DNA of 64,000 nucleotides from Taibaiella chishuiensis (GCF_003014535.1 NZ_PYGD01000001.1:744001-808000); one strand, 5' to 3'. Shown: positions 44,853 to 54,479, counted from the first letter of the stretch. Made by a program: numbers and translations. The notes: a model not told the origin generated them from the sequence alone.

Positions 44853-47546
44853 TTATTCCATGTTCGGTTGCAGCCATTTGCGCAGCACCGCTTCGTCCAT
44901 ATCTTTCCGGTTGTGGTAGTCGGTAAACTGGTCTTCGGTAATATGCCCCACGCCGAAGTAAATACTCTGTGGATGGGAGAAGTACCAGCCGCAGACCGAT
45001 GCAGCAGGGTACATGGCCAGGTGCTCGGTAAGCGAGATGCCCGTGTTTTCCGGCACATTCATCAGGGCAAACAACTTGTTTTTTTCCGTATGGTCGGGGC
45101 AGGCCGGGTAACCCGGTGCAGGGCGTATACCCTGGTAGGTTTCTTTAATGATCTCTTCCTGCGACAGGCTCTCGTTGCTTACATAACCCCAGTACTCCTT
45201 ACGGACCCGCATGTGCAGGCATTCGGCAAAGGCTTCTACCAGGCGGTCGGCAAGGGCCTGCAGCATAATTTTATTATAATCGTCGAGCTCTTCGTTAAAG
45301 CGTTTGATATGCGGTTCGATACCGGCAATGCTTACGGCAAAGGCTCCCATATAATCTTCGGGCGCCTGTGCGGGTTTTACGAAATCGGCCAGCGAGCAGT
45401 TGGGTTGTCCTGCTGCTTTCTTGATCTGCTGGCGCAGCATTTCGAGATGCTCGCGCGGACTGCCATCTTCGTTATACAGGGTGATCGTATCGGCTGCGGT
45501 GGCTGCCGCGGGCCAGAAGCCTACGGTACCGTGGGCCTGCAGCCAGTTTTCGGCGATCACCTTGTCGAGCATGGCGTTCACATCGTTGTACAACTTGGTC
45601 GCTTCTTTACCGGCATATTCATCTTCGAGTATCGCCGGGAATTTGCCTTTCATCTCCCAGGAAATAAAGAAGGGGGTCCAGTCGATGAACTTCCGGATCT
45701 CGCTGAGGTCGAAGTCGCGGAATACGCGGGTACCGGCAAACTGCGGTTTTACGGGTTTGAAGTTGTCCCAGTCGATGGCCATACGGTTGGCCGCAGCGGC
45801 TTCGTATGGGATGTATTGTTTTACGGCGCGTTTATTGCCGAAGTCTTCTCTTAATTTATCGTACTCGGTTTTGATGCCCTTCAGGAATTCGGGTTTCGTA
45901 TCGCCGTTCAGCAACTGGCCGGCCACCGTTACGCTGCGCGAGGCATCGAGCACATGCACCACGCCATGGTCGTAGCCCGGCGCGATCTTTACCGCGGTAT
46001 GCATACGGGATGTTGTAGCGCCACCGATCAGCAGGGGCTGTTGCATGCCCCGCCGTTGCATTTCTGCGGCCACGTGCACCATCTCATCCAGCGATGGGGT
46101 AATGAGCCCGCTTAAGCCGATAATGTCGGCTTTCTGTTTTACTGCTTCATCGAGTATCTTATCGGCCGGTACCATTACGCCCAGGTCGATAATATCGTAA
46201 CCGTTACAGCCCAGTACCACGCCCACGATATTCTTACCGATATCGTGCACATCGCCCTTAACCGTTGCCAGCAACACTTTGGCGGCGCCGCCTTCCTGTG
46301 CCTGCGGGTTGTTCAGCTTTTCCTCCTCGATAAAGGGAAAGAGGTAGGCCACACTTTTCTTCATTACCCGGGCGCTTTTCACCACCTGGGGCAGGAACAT
46401 TTTGCCACTGCCAAACAGGTCGCCTACTACATTCATACCATCCATCAGCGGCCCCTCGATCACGTGCAGGGGTTTGGGATATTGCAGGCGGGCCTCTTCG
46501 GTATCTGCGTCGATATAATCGGTAATGCCGTTTACCAGCGCATGTTTCAGCCTTTCTTCCACCGTGGTCTTACGCCAGGTTTCATCCTTTACCGTTTCTT
46601 TGCCTTTGGCCTTTACGGTTTCGGCAAAGCTGATCAGGGCTTCGGTGGCTTCGTTGTTTTCGTTATTGCGGTTCAGCAACACATCTTCGCACAGCTGGCG
46701 CAGCCTGGGTTCTATCTCATCGTAGATCACCAGCTGGCCGGCGTTGACGATGCCCATATCCATACCTGCTTTAATAGCATAGAACAGGAATACACTATGG
46801 ATCGCTTCGCGTACGTGGTCGTTGCCGCGGAACGAGAAGGATACATTACTTACCCCGCCGCTGATCTTGGCCAGGGGCATCAGGGTTTTGATCTCGCGTG
46901 TGGCTTCGATAAAGTCTACGGCATAGTTGTTATGCTCTTCGATACCGGTAGCTACGGCAAATATATTGGGGTCGAAAATGATGTCTTCGGGTGGGAAACC
47001 AACCTGTCCGGTAAGAATTTTATAAGCGCGGTGACAGATCTCTACTTTACGGGCTTTGGTATCGGCCTGGCCTACTTCGTCGAAGGCCATTACAATGACT
47101 GCTGCGCCGAAAGCCTTACAGATCCTGGCCTGCTGGATAAATTTTTCTTCGCCCTCCTTCATGGAGATGGAGTTGACGATACACTTGCCCTGGATACATT
47201 TGAGCCCCGCTTCGATAATCTCGAACTTGGAAGAGTCGAGCATGATGGGGATACGGGCAATGTCGGGCTCGCTCTGCACGAGGTTTACAAAGGTGGTCAT
47301 GGCCTGGACCCCGTCGAGCAGGGCATCGTCCATATTGATATCCAGTACCTGGGCGCCGCTCTCCACCTGCTGGCGGGCCACGCTCAGGGCCTCTTCATAC
47401 TTTTCCTCCCGTATCAGGCGGGCAAATTTCTTGGAACCGGTTACATTGGTTCTTTCCCCTACGTTGACGAAATTGGTTTCGGGGCGGACCACCAAAGGCT
47501 CCAGCCCGCTCAGCCGCAGGAATGGTTTAATTGTTACTGTACTCAT
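44853..47546 (-). CDS. metH: Methionine synthase MetH lacking the homocysteine-binding domain
   Basis: 897 aa; full-length MetH is about 1200-1250 aa. The N-terminal homocysteine/zinc domain is absent. The pterin-binding domain starts almost at once ([32 protein letters not shown], about 20-300). The cobalamin cap and Rossmann domains follow, with the cobalt-ligand His434 in [20 protein letters not shown]. The SAM-binding activation domain occupies about 560-897 ([36 protein letters not shown]). Bacteroidota commonly encode the homocysteine domain as a separate protein, often next door; here the upstream neighbour is a VOC protein, so the partner must be elsewhere. A -7 box lies 77 bases upstream. 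Confidence 0.95.
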   Translation of the reverse strand: MSTVTIKPFLRLSGLEPLVVRPETNFVNVGERTNVTGSKKFARLIREEKYEEALSVARQQVESGAQVLDINMDDALLDGVQAMTTFVNLVQSEPDIARIPIMLDSSKFEIIEAGLKCIQGKCIVNSISMKEGEEKFIQQARICKAFGAAVIVMAFDEVGQADTKARKVEICHRAYKILTGQVGFPPEDIIFDPNIFAVATGIEEHNNYAVDFIEATREIKTLMPLAKISGGVSNVSFSFRGNDHVREAIHSVFLFYAIKAGMDMGIVNAGQLVIYDEIEPRLRQLCEDVLLNRNNENNEATEALISFAETVKAKGKETVKDETWRKTTVEERLKHALVNGITDYIDADTEEARLQYPKPLHVIEGPLMDGMNVVGDLFGSGKMFLPQVVKSARVMKKSVAYLFPFIEEEKLNNPQAQEGGAAKVLLATVKGDVHDIGKNIVGVVLGCNGYDIIDLGVMVPADKILDEAVKQKADIIGLSGLITPSLDEMVHVAAEMQRRGMQQPLLIGGATTSRMHTAVKIAPGYDHGVVHVLDASRSVTVAGQLLNGDTKPEFLKGIKTEYDKLREDFGNKRAVKQYIPYEAAAANRMAIDWDNFKPVKPQFAGTRVFRDFDLSEIRKFIDWTPFFISWEMKGKFPAILEDEYAGKEATKLYNDVNAMLDKVIAENWLQAHGTVGFWPAAATAADTITLYNEDGSPREHLEMLRQQIKKAAGQPNCSLADFVKPAQAPEDYMGAFAVSIAGIEPHIKRFNEELDDYNKIMLQALADRLVEAFAECLHMRVRKEYWGYVSNESLSQEEIIKETYQGIRPAPGYPACPDHTEKNKLFALMNVPENTGISLTEHLAMYPAASVCGWYFSHPQSIYFGVGHITEDQFTDYHNRKDMDEAVLRKWLQPNME

Positions 47547-47623
47547 CAGTTTGTTGTCAAATTAGATACATGGCGTATCTCAAAATTGTTAAGTGTTGTC
47601 TTTACTCCGACAGGAGGAAGGTA

Positions 47624-47631
47624 CAAAGTTA
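47624..47631 (-). promoter_or_regulatory. metH -7 box
   Basis: TAACTTTG on the minus strand, perfect TAnnTTTG, giving a leader of about 70 bases. The leader contains two small hairpins (a CTCC/GGAG pair near 47606-47617 and an AGATAC/GTATCT pair near 47564-47580). I could not match it to a known SAM or cobalamin riboswitch. Confidence 0.5.
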
Positions 47632-47675
47632 ATAAGTTTAAGGCGTAATCTGCCGCAGTAACCAGGGCATAATAC

Positions 47676-47710
47676 GAAAGCGCGGCGTCCGTACCCGGCG
47701 CCGCGCTTTC
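47676..47710 (-). terminator. Hairpin after VOC gene
   Basis: A perfect 12-bp GC-rich stem (47676-47687 with 47699-47710), 11-base loop. The following tract on the minus strand is only weakly T-rich, so termination is likely but not certain. Confidence 0.6.
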
Positions 47711-47729
47711 CCCGTATAACCGGGTATCG

Positions 47730-48074
47730 TTATTCGCTCCAGACCGCCAGGATATTGCCATCGGGATCGGCAAAGTGGAACCTGCGGCCACCGGGGAAGG
47801 CAAAGATCTCCTGGGTAATCGTGCCGCCTGCATCCCGCACCTGTTGCTGCATGGCTTCGAGGTCGGCGCTGTACAGCACGACCAGCGGGTTGCCGGCGGG
47901 TGTCCAGCCTGCGCCGGCATGGTAAAAACCACCTTCGGTCTTGCCATCGTTAAAGGCGGCATAGTCGGGACCATAGTCGGTGAATACCCATCCGAAAGCC
48001 TTGCTGTAAAAGGCTTTGATGGCTGGTATATCTTTACAGGCAAATTCGATGTAATTGATCGCGGTTTGTTGCAT
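47730..48074 (-). CDS. VOC family (glyoxalase/dioxygenase-like) protein
   Basis: 114 aa, one VOC unit pair. It begins MQQTAINYIEFACKDIPAIK and shows the family pattern KAFYSKAFGWVFTDYG and GGRRFHFADPDGNILAVWS at the end, with a candidate metal-binding Glu in YIEF. VOC proteins bind metals or small molecules and include glyoxalase I, dioxygenases and resistance proteins; the substrate is not apparent. It follows asd by 26 bp on the same strand and is probably cotranscribed. Confidence 0.85.
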   Translation of the reverse strand: MQQTAINYIEFACKDIPAIKAFYSKAFGWVFTDYGPDYAAFNDGKTEGGFYHAGAGWTPAGNPLVVLYSADLEAMQQQVRDAGGTITQEIFAFPGGRRFHFADPDGNILAVWSE

Positions 48075-48100
48075 AGTTGTTTATTTAAAGTAAGCAGGGA

Positions 48101-49093
48101 TTATTTAACCCAGTTCTGACCGGCGATGTATTCGGCAATCTGTACGGCATTGGTCGCCGCGCCTTTTTTCAGGTTGTCGGCTACGATCCAGCAGTTCAGG
48201 GTATTGTCCTGTGAGGGATCGCGGCGCAGGCGGCCTACGAATACCTCGTCCTTACCAAAGGCGTGTAGCGGCATGGGATATACGTTATTGGCCGGGTCGT
48301 CCTGTACAATAATGCCGGGCGCTTCGGTCAGCAGTTTGCGTACAGCGTCGAGGTCGTATGTTTTTTCAAATTCGATATTCACGCTTTCGCTATGCCCGCC
48401 CATTACCGGCACGCGCACCGTAGTGGCCGATACCCGGATCTGGTCGTCGCCCATGATCTTCTGGGTTTCCAGGATCATTTTCATCTCTTCCTTGGTATAC
48501 CCGTTGTCCTGGAATACATCGATATGCGGCAATACATTCAGGTCGATGGGATGCGGGTAAAAGGCTTTATGTTCGGTATTGTTCCTTTCTGAAAGCAGGT
48601 GGTCTACGCCCTTCTGGCCGCTGCCGGTAACGCTTTGATAGGTGCTTACCACCACGCGTTTTATCCTGTACTGGTCGTGCAGGGGTTTCAGCACCACGAC
48701 CATCTGTATGGTCGAGCAGTTGGGGTTGGCGATCACACGGTCCTCGGGTGTAAGTACCGATGCATTTACTTCCGGTACCACCAGTTTCTTGGAGGGATCC
48801 ATGCGCCAGGCCGAAGAGTTGTCGATCACATAACAGCCGGTTGCGGCAAAGGGTTCCGCCCATTCGAGCGAAGTACTGCCACCGGCCGAAAATAGTGCAA
48901 TCTGCGGATGCATGGCCACCGCCTCCTGTAAGGTTACAACGGCATATTCCTTACCCTTGAAAGCCACCTTCTTTCCCTTCGAACGCTCGGAGGCTACAGG
49001 GATCAGTTCCGTTACCGGAAAGTTTCTTTCTTCAAGGGTACGCAACATGGTACTGCCTACAAGGCCCGTTGCACCTACTACTGCTACTTTCAT
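48101..49093 (-). CDS. asd: Aspartate-semialdehyde dehydrogenase
   Basis: 330 aa, usual length. The enzyme makes aspartate semialdehyde from aspartyl phosphate for lysine, threonine, methionine and diaminopimelate synthesis. The NADP-binding start is MKVAVVGATGLVGSTML. The catalytic Cys126 is in ANPNCSTIQMVVVLKPL. Other conserved stretches are STYQSVTGSGQKGVDHLL and ATTVRVPVMGGHSESVNIEF with the active-site His. It is followed by the VOC gene and then metH in the same direction, giving a loose methionine-related grouping. Confidence 0.96.
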   Translation of the reverse strand: MKVAVVGATGLVGSTMLRTLEERNFPVTELIPVASERSKGKKVAFKGKEYAVVTLQEAVAMHPQIALFSAGGSTSLEWAEPFAATGCYVIDNSSAWRMDPSKKLVVPEVNASVLTPEDRVIANPNCSTIQMVVVLKPLHDQYRIKRVVVSTYQSVTGSGQKGVDHLLSERNNTEHKAFYPHPIDLNVLPHIDVFQDNGYTKEEMKMILETQKIMGDDQIRVSATTVRVPVMGGHSESVNIEFEKTYDLDAVRKLLTEAPGIIVQDDPANNVYPMPLHAFGKDEVFVGRLRRDPSQDNTLNCWIVADNLKKGAATNAVQIAEYIAGQNWVK

Positions 49094-49161
49094 TTTGGAT
49101 TTGTTATTAATTAAAAGTGATTAAATGGCTGATGTTACTGCTGTGTTTTTGTATTAAAAAA

Positions 49162-49187
49162 GCCGGTGCACCACAGGGTGCACCGGC
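49162..49187 (-). terminator. Terminator after glmM
   Basis: A perfect 11-bp stem (49162-49172 with 49177-49187), 4-base loop; on the minus strand it is followed by TTTTTTAATAC. Confidence 0.9.
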
Positions 49188-49207
49188 CGGCAATCCCTTA
49201 TACTGGT

Positions 49208-50599
49208 TTATACGCTTTCCTGCATCATTTCCTTGATGTCTTCCATAATACGCTTGGCGATATTATTGGCCGTAGTTTCGGTATTGCTTTCGGAATAGAT
49301 GCGGATAATGGGTTCTGTATTGGAGGTACGCAGGTGTACCCAGTCTTTGTCGAATTCGATCTTGATGCCGTCTTCGGTATTGATCGGTTGCTTGCTGTAC
49401 TTCGTCTTTATCTTTTCAAAGATAGCCTTTACATCGACAGATTCGTCGAGCTCGATCTTGTTTTTGGAAATAAAATAGTTGGGATAAGTCTGGCGCAGCG
49501 CACCGATACCTTTACCGGATTGGGCAAGGTGGGTGAGGAACAGGGCGATACCTACCAGGGCGTCGCGGCCGTAGTGCAGTTGCGGATCGATAATGCCGCC
49601 GTTGCCTTCGCCGCCGATCACGGCATTCACTTCTTTCATCTTGCTTACCACGTTCACTTCGCCTACGGCACTGCCGAAGTACTGGCCGCCGTGCAGCTCG
49701 GTTACATCACGCAGGGCGCGGGTAGAGGAGAGGTTGGAAACGGTATTGCCTTTCTGTTTGCTCAATACATAGTCGGCCACGGCCACCAGGGTATATTCTT
49801 CTCCGAACGGTGTACCGTCTTCGCATACAAAGCACAGGCGATCTACGTCGGGGTCTACGGCGATACCGAGATCCGCATTTTTGCGGGCTACCTCGTTGCA
49901 CAGTTCGCGCAGGTTCTCGGGCAGGGGTTCCGGGTTATGAGCAAAGTTGCCGGTCACTTCTCCGTTCAGCACGGATACCTCTTCCACGCCCAGGGCTTTA
50001 AGCAGGGCGGGTACGAAGGTGGCGCCGGTAGAGTTTACGGCATCTACAATTACTTTATATTTTTTGGCTTTAACGGCCTCCGCATTTACCAGGGGATGAG
50101 CCAGGATGGCGTCGATATGCCGTTGCATAAAGGAATCATCTTCGGTGATGGTACCCAGTTTGTTGATTTCGGCAAACGTGATATCTTCCTGTTCGGCCAG
50201 CTCCAATACACGGGCGCCGGTCTCGGCACTGATAAATTCGCCGTCTTTGTTGAGCAGCTTCAGGGCATTCCATTCTTTGGGGTTATGGCTTGCAGTAAGG
50301 ATAATACCGCCCGCAGCACCTTCCATTTTAACCGCCATTTCTACGGTCGGCGTGGTGCTCAGTCCCAGGTCGATCACCTCCAGTCCCAGTCCCTGCAGGG
50401 TGGCCACAACGAGGCTGCGCACCATGGCGCCTGAAATACGGCCGTCGCGCCCGACGATTACTTTTTTACCGGCGTCCTGCTGCAGTACGATTACGCCGTA
50501 GGCAGCGGTGAATTTTACAACGTCTATCGGTGTAAGCCCGGTGCCGGGTTTGCCGCCGATTGTGCCCCGTATACCGGAGATCGATTTGATTAATGCCAT
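49208..50599 (-). CDS. glmM: Phosphoglucosamine mutase (GlmM-type phosphohexomutase)
   Basis: 463 aa. The enzyme interconverts glucosamine 6- and 1-phosphate on the way to UDP-GlcNAc. It starts MALIKSISGIRGTIGGKPGT, the family N-terminus. The catalytic Ser104 lies in ILTASHNPKEWNALK. The metal-binding loop is DPDVDRLCFV, the sugar-binding loop is GGEGNGGIIDP, and the phosphate-binding loop is RTSNTEPIIRIYSES near the C-terminus. In Bacteroidota these proteins are annotated as GlmM, but a phosphomannomutase or phosphoglucomutase activity cannot be excluded from sequence. Confidence 0.9.
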   Translation of the reverse strand: MALIKSISGIRGTIGGKPGTGLTPIDVVKFTAAYGVIVLQQDAGKKVIVGRDGRISGAMVRSLVVATLQGLGLEVIDLGLSTTPTVEMAVKMEGAAGGIILTASHNPKEWNALKLLNKDGEFISAETGARVLELAEQEDITFAEINKLGTITEDDSFMQRHIDAILAHPLVNAEAVKAKKYKVIVDAVNSTGATFVPALLKALGVEEVSVLNGEVTGNFAHNPEPLPENLRELCNEVARKNADLGIAVDPDVDRLCFVCEDGTPFGEEYTLVAVADYVLSKQKGNTVSNLSSTRALRDVTELHGGQYFGSAVGEVNVVSKMKEVNAVIGGEGNGGIIDPQLHYGRDALVGIALFLTHLAQSGKGIGALRQTYPNYFISKNKIELDESVDVKAIFEKIKTKYSKQPINTEDGIKIEFDKDWVHLRTSNTEPIIRIYSESNTETTANNIAKRIMEDIKEMMQESV

Positions 50600-50624
50600 T
50601 GCTGGGTGTGTATTTTATGCGCTG

Positions 50625-50651
50625 CGAAATTAAATGAATTTCAGGGTACAA
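50625..50651 (-). promoter_or_regulatory. Candidate glmM promoter (TTCG variant)
   Basis: On the minus strand TTG (50651-50649), a 16-base spacer and TAATTTCG (50632-50625), one base from TAnnTTTG, 25 bases before the ATG. Confidence 0.4.
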
Positions 50652-50733
50652 CAGTGCTAAATACTTTTAAAATTTATATGACCGGCATACGGGGCTTCCC
50701 GGCGCTTCTCTATAGGCCGATCAGGTCCTGCTA

Positions 50734-50763
50734 TTGACAATTTGTGTTATTGCGGTAACTTTG
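50734..50763 (+). promoter_or_regulatory. Methyltransferase promoter, near-perfect Bacteroidota consensus
   Basis: TTG at 50734-50736, a 19-base spacer and TAACTTTG at 50756-50763. The TTG of the -33 element is also the first possible start of the reading frame, so the real start has to be the ATG at 50782. Confidence 0.8.
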
Positions 50764-50781
50764 CGGCCAATTGTATCGTTT

Positions 50782-51519
50782 ATGACAGCGCAAAAGGAAT
50801 GGTTTGAGAACTGGTTTGACTCCCGCTTTTACCCCATCTTGTACGATAACCGGGATGTGGAAGAGGCCAGCAGCTTTGTGGCGCACCTGGTTGATCGCCT
50901 GCAGCCCCCGCAGGGCAGCAAGATCGTGGATATAGCCTGCGGCGAAGGCCGCTTTGCCATGCAGCTGGAAAGCTACGGGCACGAGGTTACGGGCATCGAT
51001 CTTTCGGAGCAACGTATCGCAAAGGCGAAAGAACTGGAAAACGAACACCTGCATTTTTACGTGCATGATATGCGTTTCCCTTTTTATATCAACTATTTCG
51101 ACTACGCGTTCAACTTCTTTACCAGCTTCGGCTATTTCGCAACCCACCGCGATAATCATATGGCTGCCCGCTCTTTTGGCGCGGCGCTGAAACATGGCGG
51201 CATCCTGGTGGTCGACTATTTTAATAAATACGTGACCGAAAGTAACCTGGTACCCGAAGAGGTGATCAGCCGCGGCGGTTACGACTTTCATATCAAGCGC
51301 TTTACCGACCAGGGTAAGATCGTAAAAGAGATTACCGTTACCGACGAGGACGGCGAACATCATTACCAGGAGCGGGTTTCAGCCTTCGGCCTGGAGGACT
51401 TCGTGAGCCTGTTCCAGGAAGGAGGTATGGAGCTGCAGCATCATTTCGGCGACTACCAGCTCCATGATTTCGACCGCGAAACATCGCCAAGACTGATCAT
51501 GATTTTTAAAAAGAAATAA
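50782..51519 (+). CDS. SAM-dependent methyltransferase (class I)
   Basis: 245 aa from ATG at 50782 (MTAQKEWFENWFDSRFYPIL). SAM-binding motif I is IVDIACGEGRFAMQLESYGH (about 54-73), followed by VTGIDLSEQRIAKAKELENE and FDYAFNFFTSFGYF. The C-terminal part is mixed beta sheet (RFTDQGKIVKEITVTDEDGE) ending RLIMIFKKK. This is a general class I methyltransferase of the kind acting on small molecules; the substrate cannot be predicted. A single gene with a very good promoter and a 15-bp terminator. Confidence 0.88.
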   Translation: MTAQKEWFENWFDSRFYPILYDNRDVEEASSFVAHLVDRLQPPQGSKIVDIACGEGRFAMQLESYGHEVTGIDLSEQRIAKAKELENEHLHFYVHDMRFPFYINYFDYAFNFFTSFGYFATHRDNHMAARSFGAALKHGGILVVDYFNKYVTESNLVPEEVISRGGYDFHIKRFTDQGKIVKEITVTDEDGEHHYQERVSAFGLEDFVSLFQEGGMELQHHFGDYQLHDFDRETSPRLIMIFKKK

Positions 51520-51534
51520 GCGTAACCTTATAAT

Positions 51535-51566
51535 AAAAATGCCTGCTTTACAAAGCAGGCATTTTT
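51535..51566 (+). terminator. Terminator after methyltransferase gene
   Basis: A perfect 15-bp inverted repeat (51535-51549 with 51552-51566), two-base loop region, ending in TTTTT. Confidence 0.95.
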
Positions 51567-51675
51567 GTACTCATTAATGCCGTGCGCTTTTGCGGCTCCC
51601 GTATGCCCGTCAGGAAATCATGCTGCCGGAAGAATACAGATCATTACTGCTTTACTGTTTAACGGCGGGGCATAC

Positions 51676-52875
51676 TTATTTTTTTATGAGTTTCCGGCTT
51701 ACCCCGCCGACCCGGACAAGGTACAGACCGGATGAAAGCCCGGAAAGGTCCAACTGGTGCCGGTCCTGGGTACGGACAGGTGTAACGCCCAGTTTCCTGC
51801 CGGTAATATCATATACCTGGATCTCCAGTTCTGTATAATCACCATAGGGATATGCAATATTTACTATACCGGAGGCCGGATTGGGATATAGTGTAAAATC
51901 AAGGCCCGGCGTTGCGGCACGCTGCGCACAGGTAATGACATCGGCGCCCAGCCCCGGCCGGTACAGCGATAAACATGCCTTTACTCTTTTTTGCTGTCCC
52001 CGGGTAAAGAACAGAAGTCCCGCGTCATCGGTATAGTCGAGGTAATTCATGTACATATTGGAGGTATTACAGGAGTATTGCGGGTAAACCGGCATGCCCA
52101 TGTAGCTGTTGGCCTGGGGCGGAGTGTCGTCTACCTGGTCGTTATCGGTAGTACAGCCGCCATTATCCCAAAGATGAAATAAGCCCAGGTAATGCCCGGT
52201 TTCATGTACCAGGGTTTTGCCCTGGTTATAGCGTTTACTTTTTTCGTTCGGACCGAAGTAGCGGGTATTGATGACTATGCCATCCGTAGCCCTGTTGTCT
52301 GTCCAGGGATAACTGGAAAAACCAAGTAACTGATCGCCGAGATTGGTGACCCAGATATTCAGGTAACGTGCCGGGTCCCAGGCATCGCTGCCGCCGGTGT
52401 GGGTATAGTAGATAGCCGAGTCGAAGCCCGGGTGCGATGGCGCGAATGCTTTACGGACAATACCGTCTGTTGGTTGTCCCTGAGGATCGGTGCCTGCGAG
52501 ACAAAACTTTAAATCCATATCTGCGGCAAATGACTGAAATTCCTGGGGAATAGCCGCCAGCTGCGGCTTGCCGTTATATGCCTGGTTCAATACATCCAAC
52601 TGGGCCAGTATTTTTTCATCCGGTATATTTTCTGATTCATTGGTAAAGAGTATATGTATGACTACAGGAATGATAACAGGATCGAGGCCTGTAGGACGTG
52701 AAGCTAATTGCTGGTAGGCGCTTATCCGCTGCTCGGCCATGGTAAGAACCTGCGATTGCCCGGCATTGTCGTTGCCGCAACGGAAGTCGGCATGTTGTGC
52801 ATAAAGCCGGGGTATGCCGGTGCAAAGCAGCAGGAACATAATCCGGATCAGAAATGAAAGGGTACTGTGGGGCAT
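51676..52875 (-). CDS. Secreted M43 (pappalysin-type) zinc metalloprotease with T9SS tail
   Basis: 399 aa. Signal peptide (MFLLLCTGIPRLYA-Q). The propeptide-like region includes IIPVVIHILFTNESENIPDE, where M43 proteases begin. The zinc motif HETGHYLGLFH is at 224-234, followed by the conserved Cys-rich region (NGGCTTDNDQVDDTPPQ) and the Met-turn MYMNYLDYTDD. The C-terminal 75 residues are a T9SS sorting domain (LDFTLYPNPASGIVNIAYPY ... GVSRKLIKK). It should be exported across the outer membrane and may process host, prey or surface proteins, possibly including the T9SS array products (inference). Single gene, minus strand. Confidence 0.92.
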   Translation of the reverse strand: MPHSTLSFLIRIMFLLLCTGIPRLYAQHADFRCGNDNAGQSQVLTMAEQRISAYQQLASRPTGLDPVIIPVVIHILFTNESENIPDEKILAQLDVLNQAYNGKPQLAAIPQEFQSFAADMDLKFCLAGTDPQGQPTDGIVRKAFAPSHPGFDSAIYYTHTGGSDAWDPARYLNIWVTNLGDQLLGFSSYPWTDNRATDGIVINTRYFGPNEKSKRYNQGKTLVHETGHYLGLFHLWDNGGCTTDNDQVDDTPPQANSYMGMPVYPQYSCNTSNMYMNYLDYTDDAGLLFFTRGQQKRVKACLSLYRPGLGADVITCAQRAATPGLDFTLYPNPASGIVNIAYPYGDYTELEIQVYDITGRKLGVTPVRTQDRHQLDLSGLSSGLYLVRVGGVSRKLIKK

Positions 52876-52989
52876 AGGATTGGTTGGCTCTTTTTCCTTT
52901 TACCGGTATTCTGAAATAGTTTTTCCGTAATAATGAAAACCAGGCATTGACCTGGTACTGTTTTTCAGGATTGCCGGTACACAAAATAT

Positions 52990-53021
52990 AAACGGGAGCA
53001 AGCTTTCAGCTGCTCCCGTTT
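52990..53021 (-). terminator. Terminator after T9SS cargo gene
   Basis: A perfect 11-bp stem (52990-53000 with 53011-53021), just after the gene ending at 53029; followed by TATATTTTGT on the minus strand. Confidence 0.9.
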
Positions 53022-53028
53022 AATTGTT

Positions 53029-54135
53029 CTACTTGACAAATTTTACAACGGCTTGTTGTTTGCCGTTGTGCACGATACGGGCAAGATACATGCCTTGTAC
53101 CATACTGCTGATATCAAACTGCGTTTTACCATTGGTGGAGTAGGTCTGTAATCTGCGGCCATCCAGGCTGTTAATACTGATCTCGTAAGCGTTGTTATTG
53201 CTGAAGTCAAGATTAAATACAGAGAGGGTATTGCGGTCGGCATGCACACGGATCGGTTCCGTCATGATATCCTGCCCGAAACGGCAGCCGGTTACCCCTG
53301 CGGGGCAAATGAAGAAAGTCTCATTCTTTTCGTTCCATTGTGCACAGTTCTGTGTGGTTACTACGAATTGTACCTTGTAGGAGATGCCGGGCTCAAACTG
53401 GGCAGAGGAACCGTGGTTGGCTTTCCACAGGTTGGTAAGACTGTAATTGGAGGCACTGGGTATAGTGCCGAACTGCCAATAGGTAGAGCCATAGCGGTTG
53501 GCGCCGCCCTGTTCGAAAATGGAGATCTGGTACTGGTTGTAATTGTAACAGGAAGCGACATTGATCTTCACGTCCTGGCCAAAGTCATAAACATTAATAC
53601 TTCCAGTTCCGTTGCTGACGAAGCTGTTTACATTGAATGTATTTTCTGCGGCAGTGGTCTGGCCTACCACGACGTCGTTCGTATAGGAATAAGGATTGAG
53701 GGTGCCGGTATTCGATGCCCAGATACCCCATAAGCCGATATAAGTTCCGGACAGGTTATAACAGTTGATGGTGCCGGTACAGGCAGAGCCGGGTACATTA
53801 TAGGCAATTTGCGGATTTTCGATAGCAATACGGTAGGTACCGTGAGCGAGACCGGAAAAAGTAGCGTTGCCGTACTGCCAGGTACCTACGTTGGAATAAC
53901 TGCTTCCCGATTTTGATTGCAATTGGTAACGCGGCTGCCAAACGGATCCGGAGGTTATAACGCGGTTACAGGAATTATTACCGTTTTTGTAGCCTACAGA
54001 GGCTCCCCAAAGGTTATTGGTGAAACCGGGGTTGGAGGTTACGGAAATACTGCTACAGTCGCCGCTGGCTGATTGTCCGTAAGAGGTGCCGAACGCAAAG
54101 GAAAGGAACAACAAGGGAATAAGATTTTTTTTCAT
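53029..54135 (-). CDS. Secreted T9SS cargo protein, unknown
   Basis: 368 aa. Signal peptide (MKKNLIPLLFLSFAFGTSYG-Q). The body is Asn/Ser/Tyr/Gly-rich and beta-like, with repeated aromatic segments (NVGTWQYGNATFSGLAHGTY, GLWGIWASNTGTLNPYSYTN, YGSTYWQFGTIPSASNYSLT) and several cysteines (TGTINCYNLSG, NVASCYNYN, FFICPAGVTGCRFGQ). The C-terminal about 75 residues form a T9SS sorting domain (NTLSVFNLDFSNNNAYEISI ... NGKQQAVVKFVK). No enzymatic motif is visible; it could be a structural surface or lectin-like protein. The gene is monocistronic and its upstream region is unusually AT-rich. Confidence 0.8.
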   Translation of the reverse strand: MKKNLIPLLFLSFAFGTSYGQSASGDCSSISVTSNPGFTNNLWGASVGYKNGNNSCNRVITSGSVWQPRYQLQSKSGSSYSNVGTWQYGNATFSGLAHGTYRIAIENPQIAYNVPGSACTGTINCYNLSGTYIGLWGIWASNTGTLNPYSYTNDVVVGQTTAAENTFNVNSFVSNGTGSINVYDFGQDVKINVASCYNYNQYQISIFEQGGANRYGSTYWQFGTIPSASNYSLTNLWKANHGSSAQFEPGISYKVQFVVTTQNCAQWNEKNETFFICPAGVTGCRFGQDIMTEPIRVHADRNTLSVFNLDFSNNNAYEISINSLDGRRLQTYSTNGKTQFDISSMVQGMYLARIVHNGKQQAVVKFVK

Positions 54136-54479
54136 AAGGTAATGTATTTGGTTTGGTGAGCGATAAAAATATACATTTCTATGAAAAATAAAAATTATTC
54201 TATTAAAAATGACTATGAAATAAAAATATCTAAAAGTGATTATGGTTATGTTTTGTATAGTGTATTATTTTTTTAACAGGTGCTAAAAGGTCTTTTGAAG
54301 TAAGGCAATATAGTAAAACATTGTATAAGGTTGTGCTTTTATTTTTAAAATTTTCAGCGCACAACATCCAGGGCACTTGCGATTAGCATGCCGTCGATAG
54401 AGGAAAAGGGCGCGTGGCCAGGCTGGCTTTGTTCTGCTTGTGTAAGAGGGCATTTTAGCCCTAACCATCATCACCAAGC
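54136..54479. other. 344-bp intergenic region, AT-rich then GC-richer
   Basis: 54136-54330 is strongly AT-rich and contains the promoter region of the minus-strand T9SS cargo gene. 54355-54470 has normal genomic GC and could be read as a 64-residue minus-strand frame (54283-54477), but this has no start or motif support and no similarity I recognise. It may be a decayed gene end or an untranslated region. Confidence 0.5.

Noticed and set aside
47547-47631. SAM or cobalamin riboswitch in the metH leader
   Set aside because: The leader is too short for a cobalamin riboswitch and I cannot find the conserved core of SAM-I or SAM-II; kept only as a low-interest structured leader.
44838-47648. Long plus-strand frames opposite metH (338 and 467 codons)
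   Set aside because: metH on the minus strand has all conserved motifs; these are shadows.
54283-54477. 64-codon minus-strand frame in the intergenic gap
   Set aside because: No promoter, no conserved motif and basic Arg/Lys/Cys-rich composition; likely chance.
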